Source of the DNA: Flavitalea plasmicola
Lineage (GTDB): Bacteria; Bacteroidota; Bacteroidia; Chitinophagales; Chitinophagaceae
Assembly: GCF_030546645.1 (NCBI RefSeq)
Contig: NZ_JAUOTO010000003.1
Span: 960,956-1,024,955, forward strand
Direction of reading: 5' to 3'
Length of the DNA stretch: 64,000 bases
In this document: positions 44,538 through 52,278 of the stretch, one piece after another
Layout: every line of letters begins with the position of its first letter
Position numbering within the stretch: the first letter of the stretch is position 1
Notes under the pieces: generated by a model
Seen by the model: only the letters and a program-made list of their open reading frames with translations
The model's database searches: none
Told to the model about the DNA's origin: nothing
Position numbers and translations under genes: made by a program

Positions 44538-44616
44538 GCTTTTCCCCTCCCTGGTAATTCATGCGACGGAATATGGAGAGAGGGGCGCCTGCTTCTCTTT
44601 AATTATCTTTGCGGAC

Positions 44617-45186
44617 ATGGACAACCCATTGATCAACTACCTGCAGCTTTTCACACCCTTGCCGGAAGAAGACAAGGTGCTGCTGACGGATGCATTTGAG
44701 CCCCATAGTTTTAAAGAAGGCGAAGCCCTCTTTCGCGGCGGCGCCATCTGCCGGGAAATGTTCTTCATCTGTAAGGGTGTGCTTCGCATCCTCGCTTCCA
44801 ACGCAAAAGGCGCCGAGGTGACCCATTATTTCCTCAGCGAAAACACATTCTGTACCATTCTCAACAGTTTCAACAACAATGTTCCAGCCGAAGAGACCAT
44901 TGAAGCCGCCTGCGGGACGGAAGTGCTGGTGATCGCTAAGACAAGGCTGCTCTCCCTTTATAATAAGATCACCTACCTGCAGGCGCTGGTCAACCAAATC
45001 ACCCAGCAGAAGCTGCTGGACAAGATACAGACGCGCAATGCCTACCTGGGGCAGGACGCATTGACCCGGTATAGATTGTTCATGATGCGGCAACCCGATA
45101 TCGCCTTGCGGGTACCGCTGAAGGATGTGGCATCTTACCTGGAGATCACACCACAGTCGCTCAGCCGCATCCGGAAAAAGGTGTAG
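44617..45186 (+). CDS. Crp/Fnr family transcriptional regulator
   Basis: The frame is open from 44329, overlapping the previous gene, but the family start is the ATG at 44617 (MDNPLINYLQLF), giving 189 residues. A cyclic-nucleotide-binding-type beta roll spans residues 10-125 (FKEGEALFRGGAICREMFFI), a long dimer helix about 110-145, and the C-terminal helix-turn-helix is VPLKDVASYLEITPQSLSRI. In the recognition helix, the position held by Glu in FNR is Gln (TPQSLSR). No Cys cluster for an iron-sulfur centre is evident. It is followed by a perfect AATT-centred palindrome and an SDR gene, the likely target. Confidence 0.9.
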   Translation: MDNPLINYLQLFTPLPEEDKVLLTDAFEPHSFKEGEALFRGGAICREMFFICKGVLRILASNAKGAEVTHYFLSENTFCTILNSFNNNVPAEETIEAACGTEVLVIAKTRLLSLYNKITYLQALVNQITQQKLLDKIQTRNAYLGQDALTRYRLFMMRQPDIALRVPLKDVASYLEITPQSLSRIRKKV

Positions 45187-45205
45187 TCCTGCGCTCCTCT
45201 ATTTC

Positions 45206-45219
45206 TTACCAATTGGTAA
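45206..45219. promoter_or_regulatory. Perfect palindrome TTACCAATTGGTAA, candidate Crp/Fnr-type operator
   Basis: 14-bp perfect palindrome with the TTxxC-N4-GxxAA geometry of Crp/Fnr sites. Its centre is 55 bp upstream of the SDR start codon (45268) and 20 bp beyond the stop of the adjacent Crp/Fnr gene. Confidence 0.6.
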
Positions 45220-45267
45220 CTTCCTTCTCCACACTCCTGCTGAACTTTGTGCCTGAAAAAAAATATT

Positions 45268-46002
45268 ATGGCACAGCACAACAACACACTCAAAGACAAA
45301 AAAGTACTCCTTTTCGGCGGTAGTTCCGGCCTGGGCCTTGCCACTGCCAGAGCCGCAGCTGCAGAAGGAGCCATCGTCACCATCGTATCCAGCAACCAGC
45401 AACGCATCGGCCTGGCCTTACAACTTCTGCCTGCCAACGCCACAGGGCAAGCCATCGACCTCAGCCAGGAAAAGAACATACAGCAATTTTTCGCAGCAGC
45501 CGCCCAATTCGATCACTTCGTATATACTGCAGGCGAGAACCTCAGGCTCACTAACATCAGCGACACGGATATTGACACCGCCCGCAGTTTTTTCAATCTT
45601 CGCTACTGGTGTGCCTTCGCTGCCGTCAAATACGGCGCATCCCATATCAATCCCGGCGGCTCCATTAGTCTCACTGGTGGCATCGCGGGGGCAAGACCCG
45701 GCAAGGGATGGTCCGTTGCGTCCAGCATCTGCGGCATGATGGAAGGTTTCACCCGCGCCATGGCTGTGGAGCTGGCGCCCATACGCGTCAATTGTGTCGT
45801 CCCCGGCGTGATCAGGACGGATTTATGGAGCAGCATGCCGGAAGCAGACAGGGAGCAGCTGTATGCCAGCGTTGGCAGTAGCTCACTGTTGCAACGGGTA
45901 GGCGAAGCAGAAGACATCGCTCAAACCTATTGCTATCTCATGAAACAAACCTTCGGCACCGGTCAATGTCTGACGGTGGACGGCGGTGCCGTTTTGATAT
46001 AA
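45268..46002 (+). CDS. Atypical SDR-family oxidoreductase
   Basis: The frame starts at a TTG at 45247; the ATG at 45268 (MAQHNNTLKDKK) gives 244 residues. Rossmann fold with LFGGSSGLGLATARA (TGxxxGxG-type NAD(P) loop), DHFVYTAGENL (NAG-like motif) and RVNCVVPGVIRTDLW. The catalytic segment is unusual: aligning MEGFTRAMAVELAP with other SDRs, the YxxxK pair falls on Ala...Cys in SVASSICGMMEG, so both the Tyr and Lys are missing. The Ser-strand (SISLTGGIAG) is present. It may be a binding protein or use other residues. Convergent with a SnoaL-like gene across a strong terminator. Confidence 0.88.
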   Translation: MAQHNNTLKDKKVLLFGGSSGLGLATARAAAAEGAIVTIVSSNQQRIGLALQLLPANATGQAIDLSQEKNIQQFFAAAAQFDHFVYTAGENLRLTNISDTDIDTARSFFNLRYWCAFAAVKYGASHINPGGSISLTGGIAGARPGKGWSVASSICGMMEGFTRAMAVELAPIRVNCVVPGVIRTDLWSSMPEADREQLYASVGSSSLLQRVGEAEDIAQTYCYLMKQTFGTGQCLTVDGGAVLI

Positions 46003-46005
46003 AAA

Positions 46006-46040
46006 ATAAACACCCGGTGAATGACCCACCGGGTGTTTAT
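46006..46040. terminator. Bidirectional hairpin terminator
   Basis: ATAAACACCCGGTG pairs perfectly with CACCGGGTGTTTAT (14 bp, 7-base loop). The A-rich 5' flank and T-rich 3' arm allow termination from both sides, between the convergent SDR (stop 46002) and SnoaL-like (stop 46056) genes. Confidence 0.88.
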
Positions 46041-46055
46041 TATGAAACGTTCTCT

Positions 46056-46424
46056 TTATGACTGCTGCTCCAGTAATGGCCTGGGATCGAACACCACCTT
46101 CAGATGGCTGATCTTTCCACGTTGCAGATGGTACCATCCGCATCCGAAGATCGTTTTTCCCGAGATCTCCAGGTCGTACAAGAGGCAAACATCATCTCCG
46201 TCCTCGAATGCTTTCCTGATATGATATTTCAAACGCATTTTCTCCATATCCTGAAAATAAGCATCCGCGCCATGACGTGCGCCCAGGACTCCATCGAATT
46301 CCATGTCATCGTTGACACATGACCTTGCGGCCTTAAGATCGCCGGCGTTCAAGGCTTTAATACAGGTCAACACCACTTCTTTCGCACTGGTCCGGGACAG
46401 TGCGGCTGACTTTTCTTTTATCAT
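46056..46424 (-). CDS. SnoaL-like / NTF2-fold small protein
   Basis: 122 residues. NTF2-like cone: an N-terminal helix pair (EVVLTCIKALNAGDLKAARS), the catalytic-site strand VNDDMEFDGVLGARHGADAY, and C-terminal strands DVCLLYDLEISGKTIFGCGW and GKISHLKVVFDPRP. SnoaL-type proteins are cyclases, isomerases or simple binders; the Asp after VND could be functional. Substrate unknown. Short intergenic space (75 bp) to the alpha/beta-hydrolase upstream on the same strand. Confidence 0.85.
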   Translation of the reverse strand: MIKEKSAALSRTSAKEVVLTCIKALNAGDLKAARSCVNDDMEFDGVLGARHGADAYFQDMEKMRLKYHIRKAFEDGDDVCLLYDLEISGKTIFGCGWYHLQRGKISHLKVVFDPRPLLEQQS

Positions 46425-46499
46425 AACCTCATTTTCATGCGGCCAAAGAAATTATTGTGCCAGCCCGTTGTCCCTTCTTCCAGTGTAGTACATTTCTTA

Positions 46500-47255
46500 T
46501 CATTTAGCAACGGCCCCTCTGGCGGCAGCCTCGATCACGGCAGCTACGGCCCCTGGCTGGGAAACAAATACCACATGACTTGCCTTGATCTCCGTGACAA
46601 CGGAACCGGCGCGTTTGGACATCTGCCGCTCCGTGTCGGGATTGATCGCCTTATCCTCTGTTGCGACAATGGCCCAGCTGGGTTTGGACTTCCAGGCTGC
46701 CGCCGTCAAAGGCGTGACAGCGCATTTTGCGTTCCATGCCCCTTGCGAAGCATACATGAACGCTGCCTTGTCCGCGGGCAGGTCGGCACAAAATCCTGCA
46801 TGAAATTTTGCCTTGTCAAAATAAATGTATCCCTTTTCATCAGGCGGCAAAGCACCATTCTCCGGAGCAGGCGGAGCGGCCGTAGCCCATTTCAGCACAT
46901 TCTCGCCGGCATCCGGCAGGAAAGCGGCCACGTACACGAGACCCACCACTTTTGAGGAGGCGCCGGCCTGGGATATAACGGCCCCTCCGTAAGAATGCCC
47001 TACCAGGATGACGGGTCCCTCCAGCTTGTCCAGGACCCGGTCTACTGATGCCACATCGTCTTCCAATGAGCTCAGTGGATTCTGTACGGCGATGACGTTG
47101 TATCCCTTTGCCGATAATAGCTTATACACCGCCTCCCAACCGGAGGCATCGGCAAAAGCGCCGTGCACCAATACAATGTTTTTTACGGGTCCTGAGGATT
47201 GGGCCATCGCTCCAAAGGATAGCAAGGCCCCTAATAAAACCGCAGCATACTTCAT
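46500..47255 (-). CDS. Secreted alpha/beta-hydrolase
   Basis: 251 residues with a signal peptide ending AMA and Gln19 as first mature residue. Alpha/beta-hydrolase fold: IVLVHGAFADASGW (oxyanion loop), nucleophile elbow GHSYGG with the Ser near residue 98, acidic residue in IVATEDKAINPD and His in IKASHVVFVSQP. It matches the EstC/salicylate-esterase-like group of short esterases. It should act in the periplasm or outside the cell. Substrate unknown. Same orientation as the SnoaL-like gene that follows it. Confidence 0.9.
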   Translation of the reverse strand: MKYAAVLLGALLSFGAMAQSSGPVKNIVLVHGAFADASGWEAVYKLLSAKGYNVIAVQNPLSSLEDDVASVDRVLDKLEGPVILVGHSYGGAVISQAGASSKVVGLVYVAAFLPDAGENVLKWATAAPPAPENGALPPDEKGYIYFDKAKFHAGFCADLPADKAAFMYASQGAWNAKCAVTPLTAAAWKSKPSWAIVATEDKAINPDTERQMSKRAGSVVTEIKASHVVFVSQPGAVAAVIEAAARGAVAK

Positions 47256-47545
47256 GGTTGATAATTTACCACAATGGTACGGCAGCCTGGTTTTTCAGGC
47301 AATTGCCAAATGAGCGTTTCTGTTGTACGAATGATGGGTATATTTAACGCTTCGCGTAAGATTCTTTTAAGCGCTTTTTAATGTATACTTTGGGAAATTC
47401 GCGCTTACTTTTGACCAGGCGATAGCGGTATTGATTCCCCTAAAAATAATCACAATGCATTAAACCATGCTCCGGCGCCCCGGTCACATGGCCGCGTCCT
47501 TATCGATCCGTTGACCATCCGGAAAACCGGGCCCGCTTTTTGCGC
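47256..47545. other. Intergenic region between divergent hydrolase and kinase genes
   Basis: About 290 bp of the 392-bp gap. It contains a 10-bp palindrome GGCAATTGCC at 47298-47307, 47 bp from the hydrolase start, but little else that I recognise. No open frame with gene-like composition. Confidence 0.5.
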
Positions 47546-47576
47546 TTGCTGGCGAACATTTTATAAAGTAAATTTG
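47546..47576 (+). promoter_or_regulatory. Bacteroidota-type promoter for the PfkB kinase gene
   Basis: TTG at 47546-47548 and TAAATTTG at 47569-47576 are separated by 20 bp. This fits the primary-sigma consensus of the phylum (TTG at -33, 19-21 bp, TAnnTTTG at -7). Transcription would start near 47583, leaving a leader of about 65 bases before the ATG at 47648. Confidence 0.65.
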
Positions 47577-47647
47577 TAATTGGTTCAATAATAGGATGTA
47601 ACCGATAGGCTTGGCATAATTAATTAGCATACAATAATTTAAGAAGC

Positions 47648-48544
47648 ATGTACGACATTTGTTGCGTAGGACATATCACTCTGGATAAAGTGGTGACTCC
47701 CAAAGCCACCGTTTATATGGCAGGCGGCACTTCCTTCTATTTTTCCAATGCCATCAGCAATATGGACCTGAGCTATACCCTGGTGACTGCCCTTGCCGAA
47801 AAGGACAAGGACATCGTAGAAGAACTCCGGTCTAAAGGCATCGAGGTCATCGCCCTTCCCAGCGTTTATACTGTTTATTTCGAAAATATCTATACCAGGG
47901 ACCAGGACCACCGTGTACAGCGGGTTTCACAGAAAGCAGACCCCTTTACGGCGGATCAGCTGCTGGCCGTCGATGCACGGATCTTTCACCTGGGCCCCCT
48001 GCTGGCCGATGACATTCCCTGGGAACTGATCAGGCCCCTTTCAGAAAAAGGCATAGTGTCCCTTGATGTACAGGGCTATCTTCGGGAAGTCCGCAACAAG
48101 AATGTACACGCCATTGACTGGCCTGCTAAGAAGGAAGCCCTTCGACACGTGCATGTTCTGAAAGCGAATGAGTCGGAAATGATGGTGCTGACAGGAGAGA
48201 ATGACGTTCGCAAAGGCGCCAGGATCCTGTTCGAATGGGGCGTGAAGGAAGTGGTCATCACCCTGGGCAGCAAGGGCAGCGTTATCTACAACGGCCGCAA
48301 TTTCTATATCATCCCTGCCTATAGCCCCACTACTTCCGTCGTCGATGCAACAGGTTGCGGCGACACCTACATGGCAGGGTACCTCTATTGCCGGGCAAAA
48401 GGGAAGGGTCTGCAGGAATCCGGCGAGTTCGCCGCCGCCATGGCTACGCTTAAAATAGAATCCTCCGGCCCTTTCACTGGCACGGAAGATGACGTGATGG
48501 CTTTGCTCGCCAACAACAAGCGGAGAGTATTCCTGGAAGTCTGA
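47648..48544 (+). CDS. PfkB family carbohydrate kinase
   Basis: 298 residues. Ribokinase fold: the opening YDICCVGHITLDKVV, the GGTSFYFSNAISNM Gly-rich lid segment, and VVDATGCGDTYMAGYLYCRA, the PfkB signature 2 with the catalytic Asp in GCGD and the anion hole. Phosphorylates a sugar or a sugar-like alcohol using ATP in the cytoplasm; the acceptor cannot be told from sequence. It has its own promoter and stands alone between a divergent hydrolase and the regulator gene at 48803. Confidence 0.92.
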   Translation: MYDICCVGHITLDKVVTPKATVYMAGGTSFYFSNAISNMDLSYTLVTALAEKDKDIVEELRSKGIEVIALPSVYTVYFENIYTRDQDHRVQRVSQKADPFTADQLLAVDARIFHLGPLLADDIPWELIRPLSEKGIVSLDVQGYLREVRNKNVHAIDWPAKKEALRHVHVLKANESEMMVLTGENDVRKGARILFEWGVKEVVITLGSKGSVIYNGRNFYIIPAYSPTTSVVDATGCGDTYMAGYLYCRAKGKGLQESGEFAAAMATLKIESSGPFTGTEDDVMALLANNKRRVFLEV

Positions 48545-48714
48545 CCCAACGTCTACCCCTAACGGCATTTCCGGTGCCCGGGTGCGTTTGAATGCCGAAA
48601 AATTGACGCCCGTCTGTCAGTGGCCTGAGCTCAAAATGGCCCTTGAATAAATACTTGTTTAGTTGCAATGACTTAATAATCAATCAGGTAGAAGCTGGTG
48701 GTCCTCCCTGCAGG

Positions 48715-48728
48715 TACGAATTTTCGTA
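48715..48728. promoter_or_regulatory. Upstream palindrome of a tandem operator pair (TACGAATTTTCGTA)
   Basis: Six-base arms TACGAA/TTCGTA around a TT centre. A TATTTTTG box (48727-48734) overlaps its right end, matching TAnnTTTG. The second, better copy lies 30 bp downstream. Confidence 0.55.
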
Positions 48729-48743
48729 TTTTTGTTAAGCCGG

Positions 48744-48759
48744 ATACGAAATTTCGTAT
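48744..48759. promoter_or_regulatory. Downstream palindrome of a tandem operator pair (ATACGAAATTTCGTAT)
   Basis: Perfect 16-bp palindrome, about 43 bp before the start codon of the AAA+ regulator. The two copies are spaced 30 bp, nearly three helical turns, so a dimer pair could bind one face of the DNA. Confidence 0.65.
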
Positions 48760-48802
48760 ATTGTCCATAATTCTGTGCTAAAAACCATTAACACCCTTAT
48801 AA

Positions 48803-51439
48803 ATGAAAGACCCCCTCTCCTTATCGGCCTTGATCTCGGCTTTTGGCAACGATCTGGCCGGCGTTGGTGATAGGGAAAGCCTGCTCCGCGTGGTTGCCAG
48901 GCATTTTAACGAGCAACTAACCTTCAGCGATATACTCCTTTCCATTGTCAATGAAGACAAGCAGACGCATAGTGTCACCCTCTACCATACTGATCCCTCC
49001 CGCCAGGAAAAGAGCGAATATGCCTCTCTGTCACATGAAAAATTCAGGATAGAGGACGGCGTTTGTAATATCACCATGGCCTCTCCCTCCCCTCTTGTCG
49101 TAGACATAGCCAGTATCCTTCTTCGGCCAGCCCCCCCTCGTTATATAGCCCGATGGTACCGTCCTGCCATCAGCAGGATGATCGCCGTTCGCCTGCGAAG
49201 CCACAATCAGCTGCTGGGTGCCCTCTTTTTCTTTTTCGAAAAAGCGCACATCGGCATCGATGACCTGGGGGTGGTGCAGCATTTTTCCTATATGATCGCG
49301 CCAGCTTTGAAGAACATCCTGACCGAGGAAAGGACCTCCCGGCAACAACAGGACAACGAAACCCTGCTTTCCCTCAGCACCGACTTTGTCAAGGTCCGGG
49401 ATAAAGAAGACCTGTTCCGGCAGCTGAACATCCGTCTGCGGCAGCTCTTTGTATTTGATCATAGCTGTATAGCCCTCGTCGACAAAGAGAAAAAGATCTT
49501 CAGGGCCAGCTTCCTTCACCAGCCTGCTGCCGGCCCTTTCGACGACGACTATGTCCGCAAAGCAAATGAAGGTATTCCCTATGACGGGGGACTGGTCGAA
49601 GCCACACTAGCCACCGACCAGCCCCTGATCTTCGACCTCGACGAATACATGTCCCCCGAAGCGCCTGAATTTATCCGTCATAGCCATGACAGGGGTATCA
49701 AAGAAGTCGTTATGATGGCCCTGCGGAAAGAAGGAGAAAGCTTCGGCTTCCTTATCCTTTTCTCTACATCAAAGGGCTGGTTCACCTCCCGTCACCTGGA
49801 TATCATCCGCCCACTCTCCCACCAGCTGTCCATCGCCTTTACGAATATACTTGCCCACGAGGCCATCCTGGAGAGTGCGCATGACAAAACGCTGATATTG
49901 TCGCTTGGCAAGGACCTCGCTTCCACCCGTAATAAAAAGGATTTTCCAACTGTCATCCAACGGACCTTACGCCCTATCCTGCCATACGATGAGCTGACGA
50001 TCTCCCGCCTCAATCCTGACAACGAAACACATAGCGTTTATTTGGACGATCTTTCAGCCGCATCAAAAAGCCACCCGGATTATATCACGCGCGTTGCCCG
50101 GAAATATCCCGTGCAGGATGGCGTATATGAAGTCCTGCTCCAATCGGGGGCCCCCCTGGTCTATGACATGGACCAGCTCATCCGGAATGAGGTTGTTCCG
50201 CCTTACGTCACTTTTTTTCATGGGATCGGTATGCGGGAAATGCTGGCCATCCCGCTAAAGGAAAATGATAAAGGGATCGGCGGTGTCTTCGTCTACCTGA
50301 AGGAAAAAGGAAAGCTCAGTCATCTTAGCTTCAGCCTGCTGCAGGGCCTCTCCGCGCAGATCTCCATTGGCCTCACCAACATCCGGGCTTATGAAGAGAT
50401 CGAAAGCCAGCTGGAGGAGATCCATCATTATAAGTCCCGGCTGGAAGAAGAGAACTACTACCTCCAGGAACAGGTCAGGACGGCGCATGGGTTCACCGAA
50501 ATGGTCGGCGCTGGCAGCGCCATGCAGAAGCTCTTTCAGTTGGTGTCCATCGTCAGCCCCTCCGACAGCACCGTGCTCATTGTCGGTGAGGCCGGGACGG
50601 GCAAAGAGCTGGTGGCAAAAGCCATCCACAACGCCTCTCTCCGCAAAGGCAAATGTATGATCAAGGTCAACTGCGCCGACCTGCCCGCCAACCTGGTGGA
50701 AAGCGAGCTGTTCGGCCATGAGAAAGGCAGCTTCCCGGGCGCAGTGGAAAGACGCATCGGAAAATTTGAGCTCGCCAATGGCAGCACCTTGTTCCTGGAT
50801 GAGATGGGAGAAATGCCGCTGGAGCTGCAAGGCAAGCTGCTGCGCGCCATGCAGGAGGGCGAGATCGAACGCATGGGGGGGGAAAGTGTCATCAAGACCA
50901 ATGTACGCATCATCGCTGCCACCAATCGTGACCTGCGAAAAGAAGTGGAAGCAGGAAAGTTCCGCAGCGATCTTTTCCACCGGCTCAACGTATTCCCCAT
51001 CCACCTTCCTCCTTTGCGTGATAGAAAAGAAGATCTTCCCATGCTGGCTTCTCATTTCATCAGCCAGCAGGCCCAACGCTCCGGCAAGAAAATTACCAAT
51101 ATCTCCCGGCGGGTGCTCGAGAACCTCATGCGCTATGACTGGCCCGGCAATGTCCGTGAGCTCGGGCAGCTCATCGAACGCAGCGTACTGATGACCACGG
51201 GGTCCACGATCAGGGAGATCCCTCTGCCCACCGACCTGCATACAGGCCCCTCCGACCCTGCCCATGGGAACTCTTTAAAAACACTCGATGAATTGGAAAG
51301 AGATCATATTCTGGCGGTATTGAAAAAATGCGGCCATAAGATCGGCGGTCCGGGCGGTGCAGCCGAGCTCCTCCGCCTGCCCGCCACCACCCTTCATTCC
51401 AAGATCAAAAAATTAGGCATTAAGAAGAAATTGGAATGA
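48803..51439 (+). CDS. Triple-GAF, sigma54-type AAA+ regulator with GSFPGA loop
   Basis: 878 residues. Three GAF-like sensor repeats (about 10-185, 190-360, 365-540) are followed by a coiled linker (YEEIESQLEEIHHYKSRLEE), an AAA+ domain (about 565-790) and a Fis-type HTH (about 830-878, LDELERDHILAVLKKCG). Walker A is GEAGTGKE (from residue 595), Walker B TLFLDEMGEM, and the sensor region RIIAATNRDL. The sigma54-contact loop, normally GAFTGA, reads GSFPGA (residues 642-647), replacing Thr with Pro. This residue is needed for sigma54 activation in studied members, so this protein may not act through sigma54 in the usual way. Paired palindromes lie just upstream. Confidence 0.92.
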   Translation: MKDPLSLSALISAFGNDLAGVGDRESLLRVVARHFNEQLTFSDILLSIVNEDKQTHSVTLYHTDPSRQEKSEYASLSHEKFRIEDGVCNITMASPSPLVVDIASILLRPAPPRYIARWYRPAISRMIAVRLRSHNQLLGALFFFFEKAHIGIDDLGVVQHFSYMIAPALKNILTEERTSRQQQDNETLLSLSTDFVKVRDKEDLFRQLNIRLRQLFVFDHSCIALVDKEKKIFRASFLHQPAAGPFDDDYVRKANEGIPYDGGLVEATLATDQPLIFDLDEYMSPEAPEFIRHSHDRGIKEVVMMALRKEGESFGFLILFSTSKGWFTSRHLDIIRPLSHQLSIAFTNILAHEAILESAHDKTLILSLGKDLASTRNKKDFPTVIQRTLRPILPYDELTISRLNPDNETHSVYLDDLSAASKSHPDYITRVARKYPVQDGVYEVLLQSGAPLVYDMDQLIRNEVVPPYVTFFHGIGMREMLAIPLKENDKGIGGVFVYLKEKGKLSHLSFSLLQGLSAQISIGLTNIRAYEEIESQLEEIHHYKSRLEEENYYLQEQVRTAHGFTEMVGAGSAMQKLFQLVSIVSPSDSTVLIVGEAGTGKELVAKAIHNASLRKGKCMIKVNCADLPANLVESELFGHEKGSFPGAVERRIGKFELANGSTLFLDEMGEMPLELQGKLLRAMQEGEIERMGGESVIKTNVRIIAATNRDLRKEVEAGKFRSDLFHRLNVFPIHLPPLRDRKEDLPMLASHFISQQAQRSGKKITNISRRVLENLMRYDWPGNVRELGQLIERSVLMTTGSTIREIPLPTDLHTGPSDPAHGNSLKTLDELERDHILAVLKKCGHKIGGPGGAAELLRLPATTLHSKIKKLGIKKKLE

Positions 51440-51442
51440 CCC

Positions 51443-51742
51443 TTACTTTTCCCTGTTCATAGGCGCCAGTATCTTCCGGTCTATATAAAAAGTCCCAAAC
51501 GGCACCACGCAAGCCACCAACACTTTCCAGGTCGTGGTCCCAAACTTCCAGCCATGCTCCACACCGACGCTCAGTGTGTGGACGACAAACAACAAAAAAA
51601 GCAGTCCATGCACAGGCCCAATGACGCGCACCCAATAAGGGTCGCCCAAAATGTATTTCACCGGTACTGCAACACCCACCAGCGCCAACAGGGATATCCC
51701 CTCCAGAAAAGCGATGATCCTTAATCTTTTGATCCTTGCCAT
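51443..51742 (-). CDS. DUF3817 membrane protein
   Basis: 99 residues with three transmembrane segments (about 8-28, 36-60 and 72-90). DUF3817 marks are RIIAFLEGISLLALV, YWVRVIGPVHGLLFLLFV and KVLVACVVPFGTFYID. Function unknown; often annotated as integral membrane protein. The stop is 3 bp from that of the convergent regulator, with no terminator between them. Followed upstream on the same strand by another small membrane protein (10 bp gap). Confidence 0.88.
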   Translation of the reverse strand: MARIKRLRIIAFLEGISLLALVGVAVPVKYILGDPYWVRVIGPVHGLLFLLFVVHTLSVGVEHGWKFGTTTWKVLVACVVPFGTFYIDRKILAPMNREK

Positions 51743-51752
51743 ATTTCAATTA

Positions 51753-52223
51753 TTAAAAAGTTCTGAAAAGAGGTCGCCTGGCAAAAGGAGAAAATGGCCA
51801 GGGAACTGCCAGCAGGATGACCGCCAGTGCCGCCAGGTACCACAAGGTCATGGTCCTGAATTTCCCGACGTCCGTTGTCTTTCGTTTGGCGGCAGCCGAT
51901 CCGACAGTGATCAGGATAATCGCCAGCGTCATCAGCAGGATATGGATCAGGCCAAAGAAAAACACCGGCAGCTGTCGCATTGCTTCCTTATAATGTCCCC
52001 TGAACCATTGCACCAGCGGGCTGTTGAAATACAGGCAATACCCGATCACCAGCTGCACATGAGCCAATGTCGCCGTAATATGCCGCACTTTATTGTCTGT
52101 TGGTGAAAAAACATTCCGGCCGGACCATCCGCGAATACCCCGCCACAAGGCATACACTAATCCCGACAACACCAGCCAGCGAAATAGGGAGTGGAAGAAC
52201 AACAGCAGTGAATATGCTTTCAT
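51753..52223 (-). CDS. Conserved four-helix membrane protein of Bacteroidota
   Basis: The frame begins at a TTG at 52232; the ATG at 52223 gives 156 residues. Four hydrophobic helices with conserved His residues (LLFFHSLFRWLVL; ITATLAHVQLVIGYCLYF; GLIHILLMTLAIILI; WYLAALAVILLAVPWPF). I recall similar proteins annotated as cytochrome-b-like because of the membrane His residues, but heme binding is unproven. Same strand and 10 bp from the DUF3817 gene, likely co-transcribed. Confidence 0.75.
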   Translation of the reverse strand: MKAYSLLLFFHSLFRWLVLSGLVYALWRGIRGWSGRNVFSPTDNKVRHITATLAHVQLVIGYCLYFNSPLVQWFRGHYKEAMRQLPVFFFGLIHILLMTLAIILITVGSAAAKRKTTDVGKFRTMTLWYLAALAVILLAVPWPFSPFARRPLFRTF

Positions 52224-52278
52224 AAGATGCAAAGCTCCGCACCTGGTGCAATCACTCTTAGCACTTTTAAATCAACTT

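Noticed and set aside
44329-44616. 96-residue N-terminal extension of the Crp/Fnr protein
   Set aside because: It overlaps the preceding gene, is not similar to any regulator domain, and the family starts at 44617.
47298-47307. GGCAATTGCC palindrome with an AATT centre before the alpha/beta-hydrolase gene
   Set aside because: Only 10 bp, lacks the outer TT/AA of the other two sites on one side, and no Crp/Fnr gene is adjacent; could be chance.
50255-51265. 336-codon minus-strand frame
   Set aside because: Antisense to the AAA+ domain of the regulator; no recognisable protein features.
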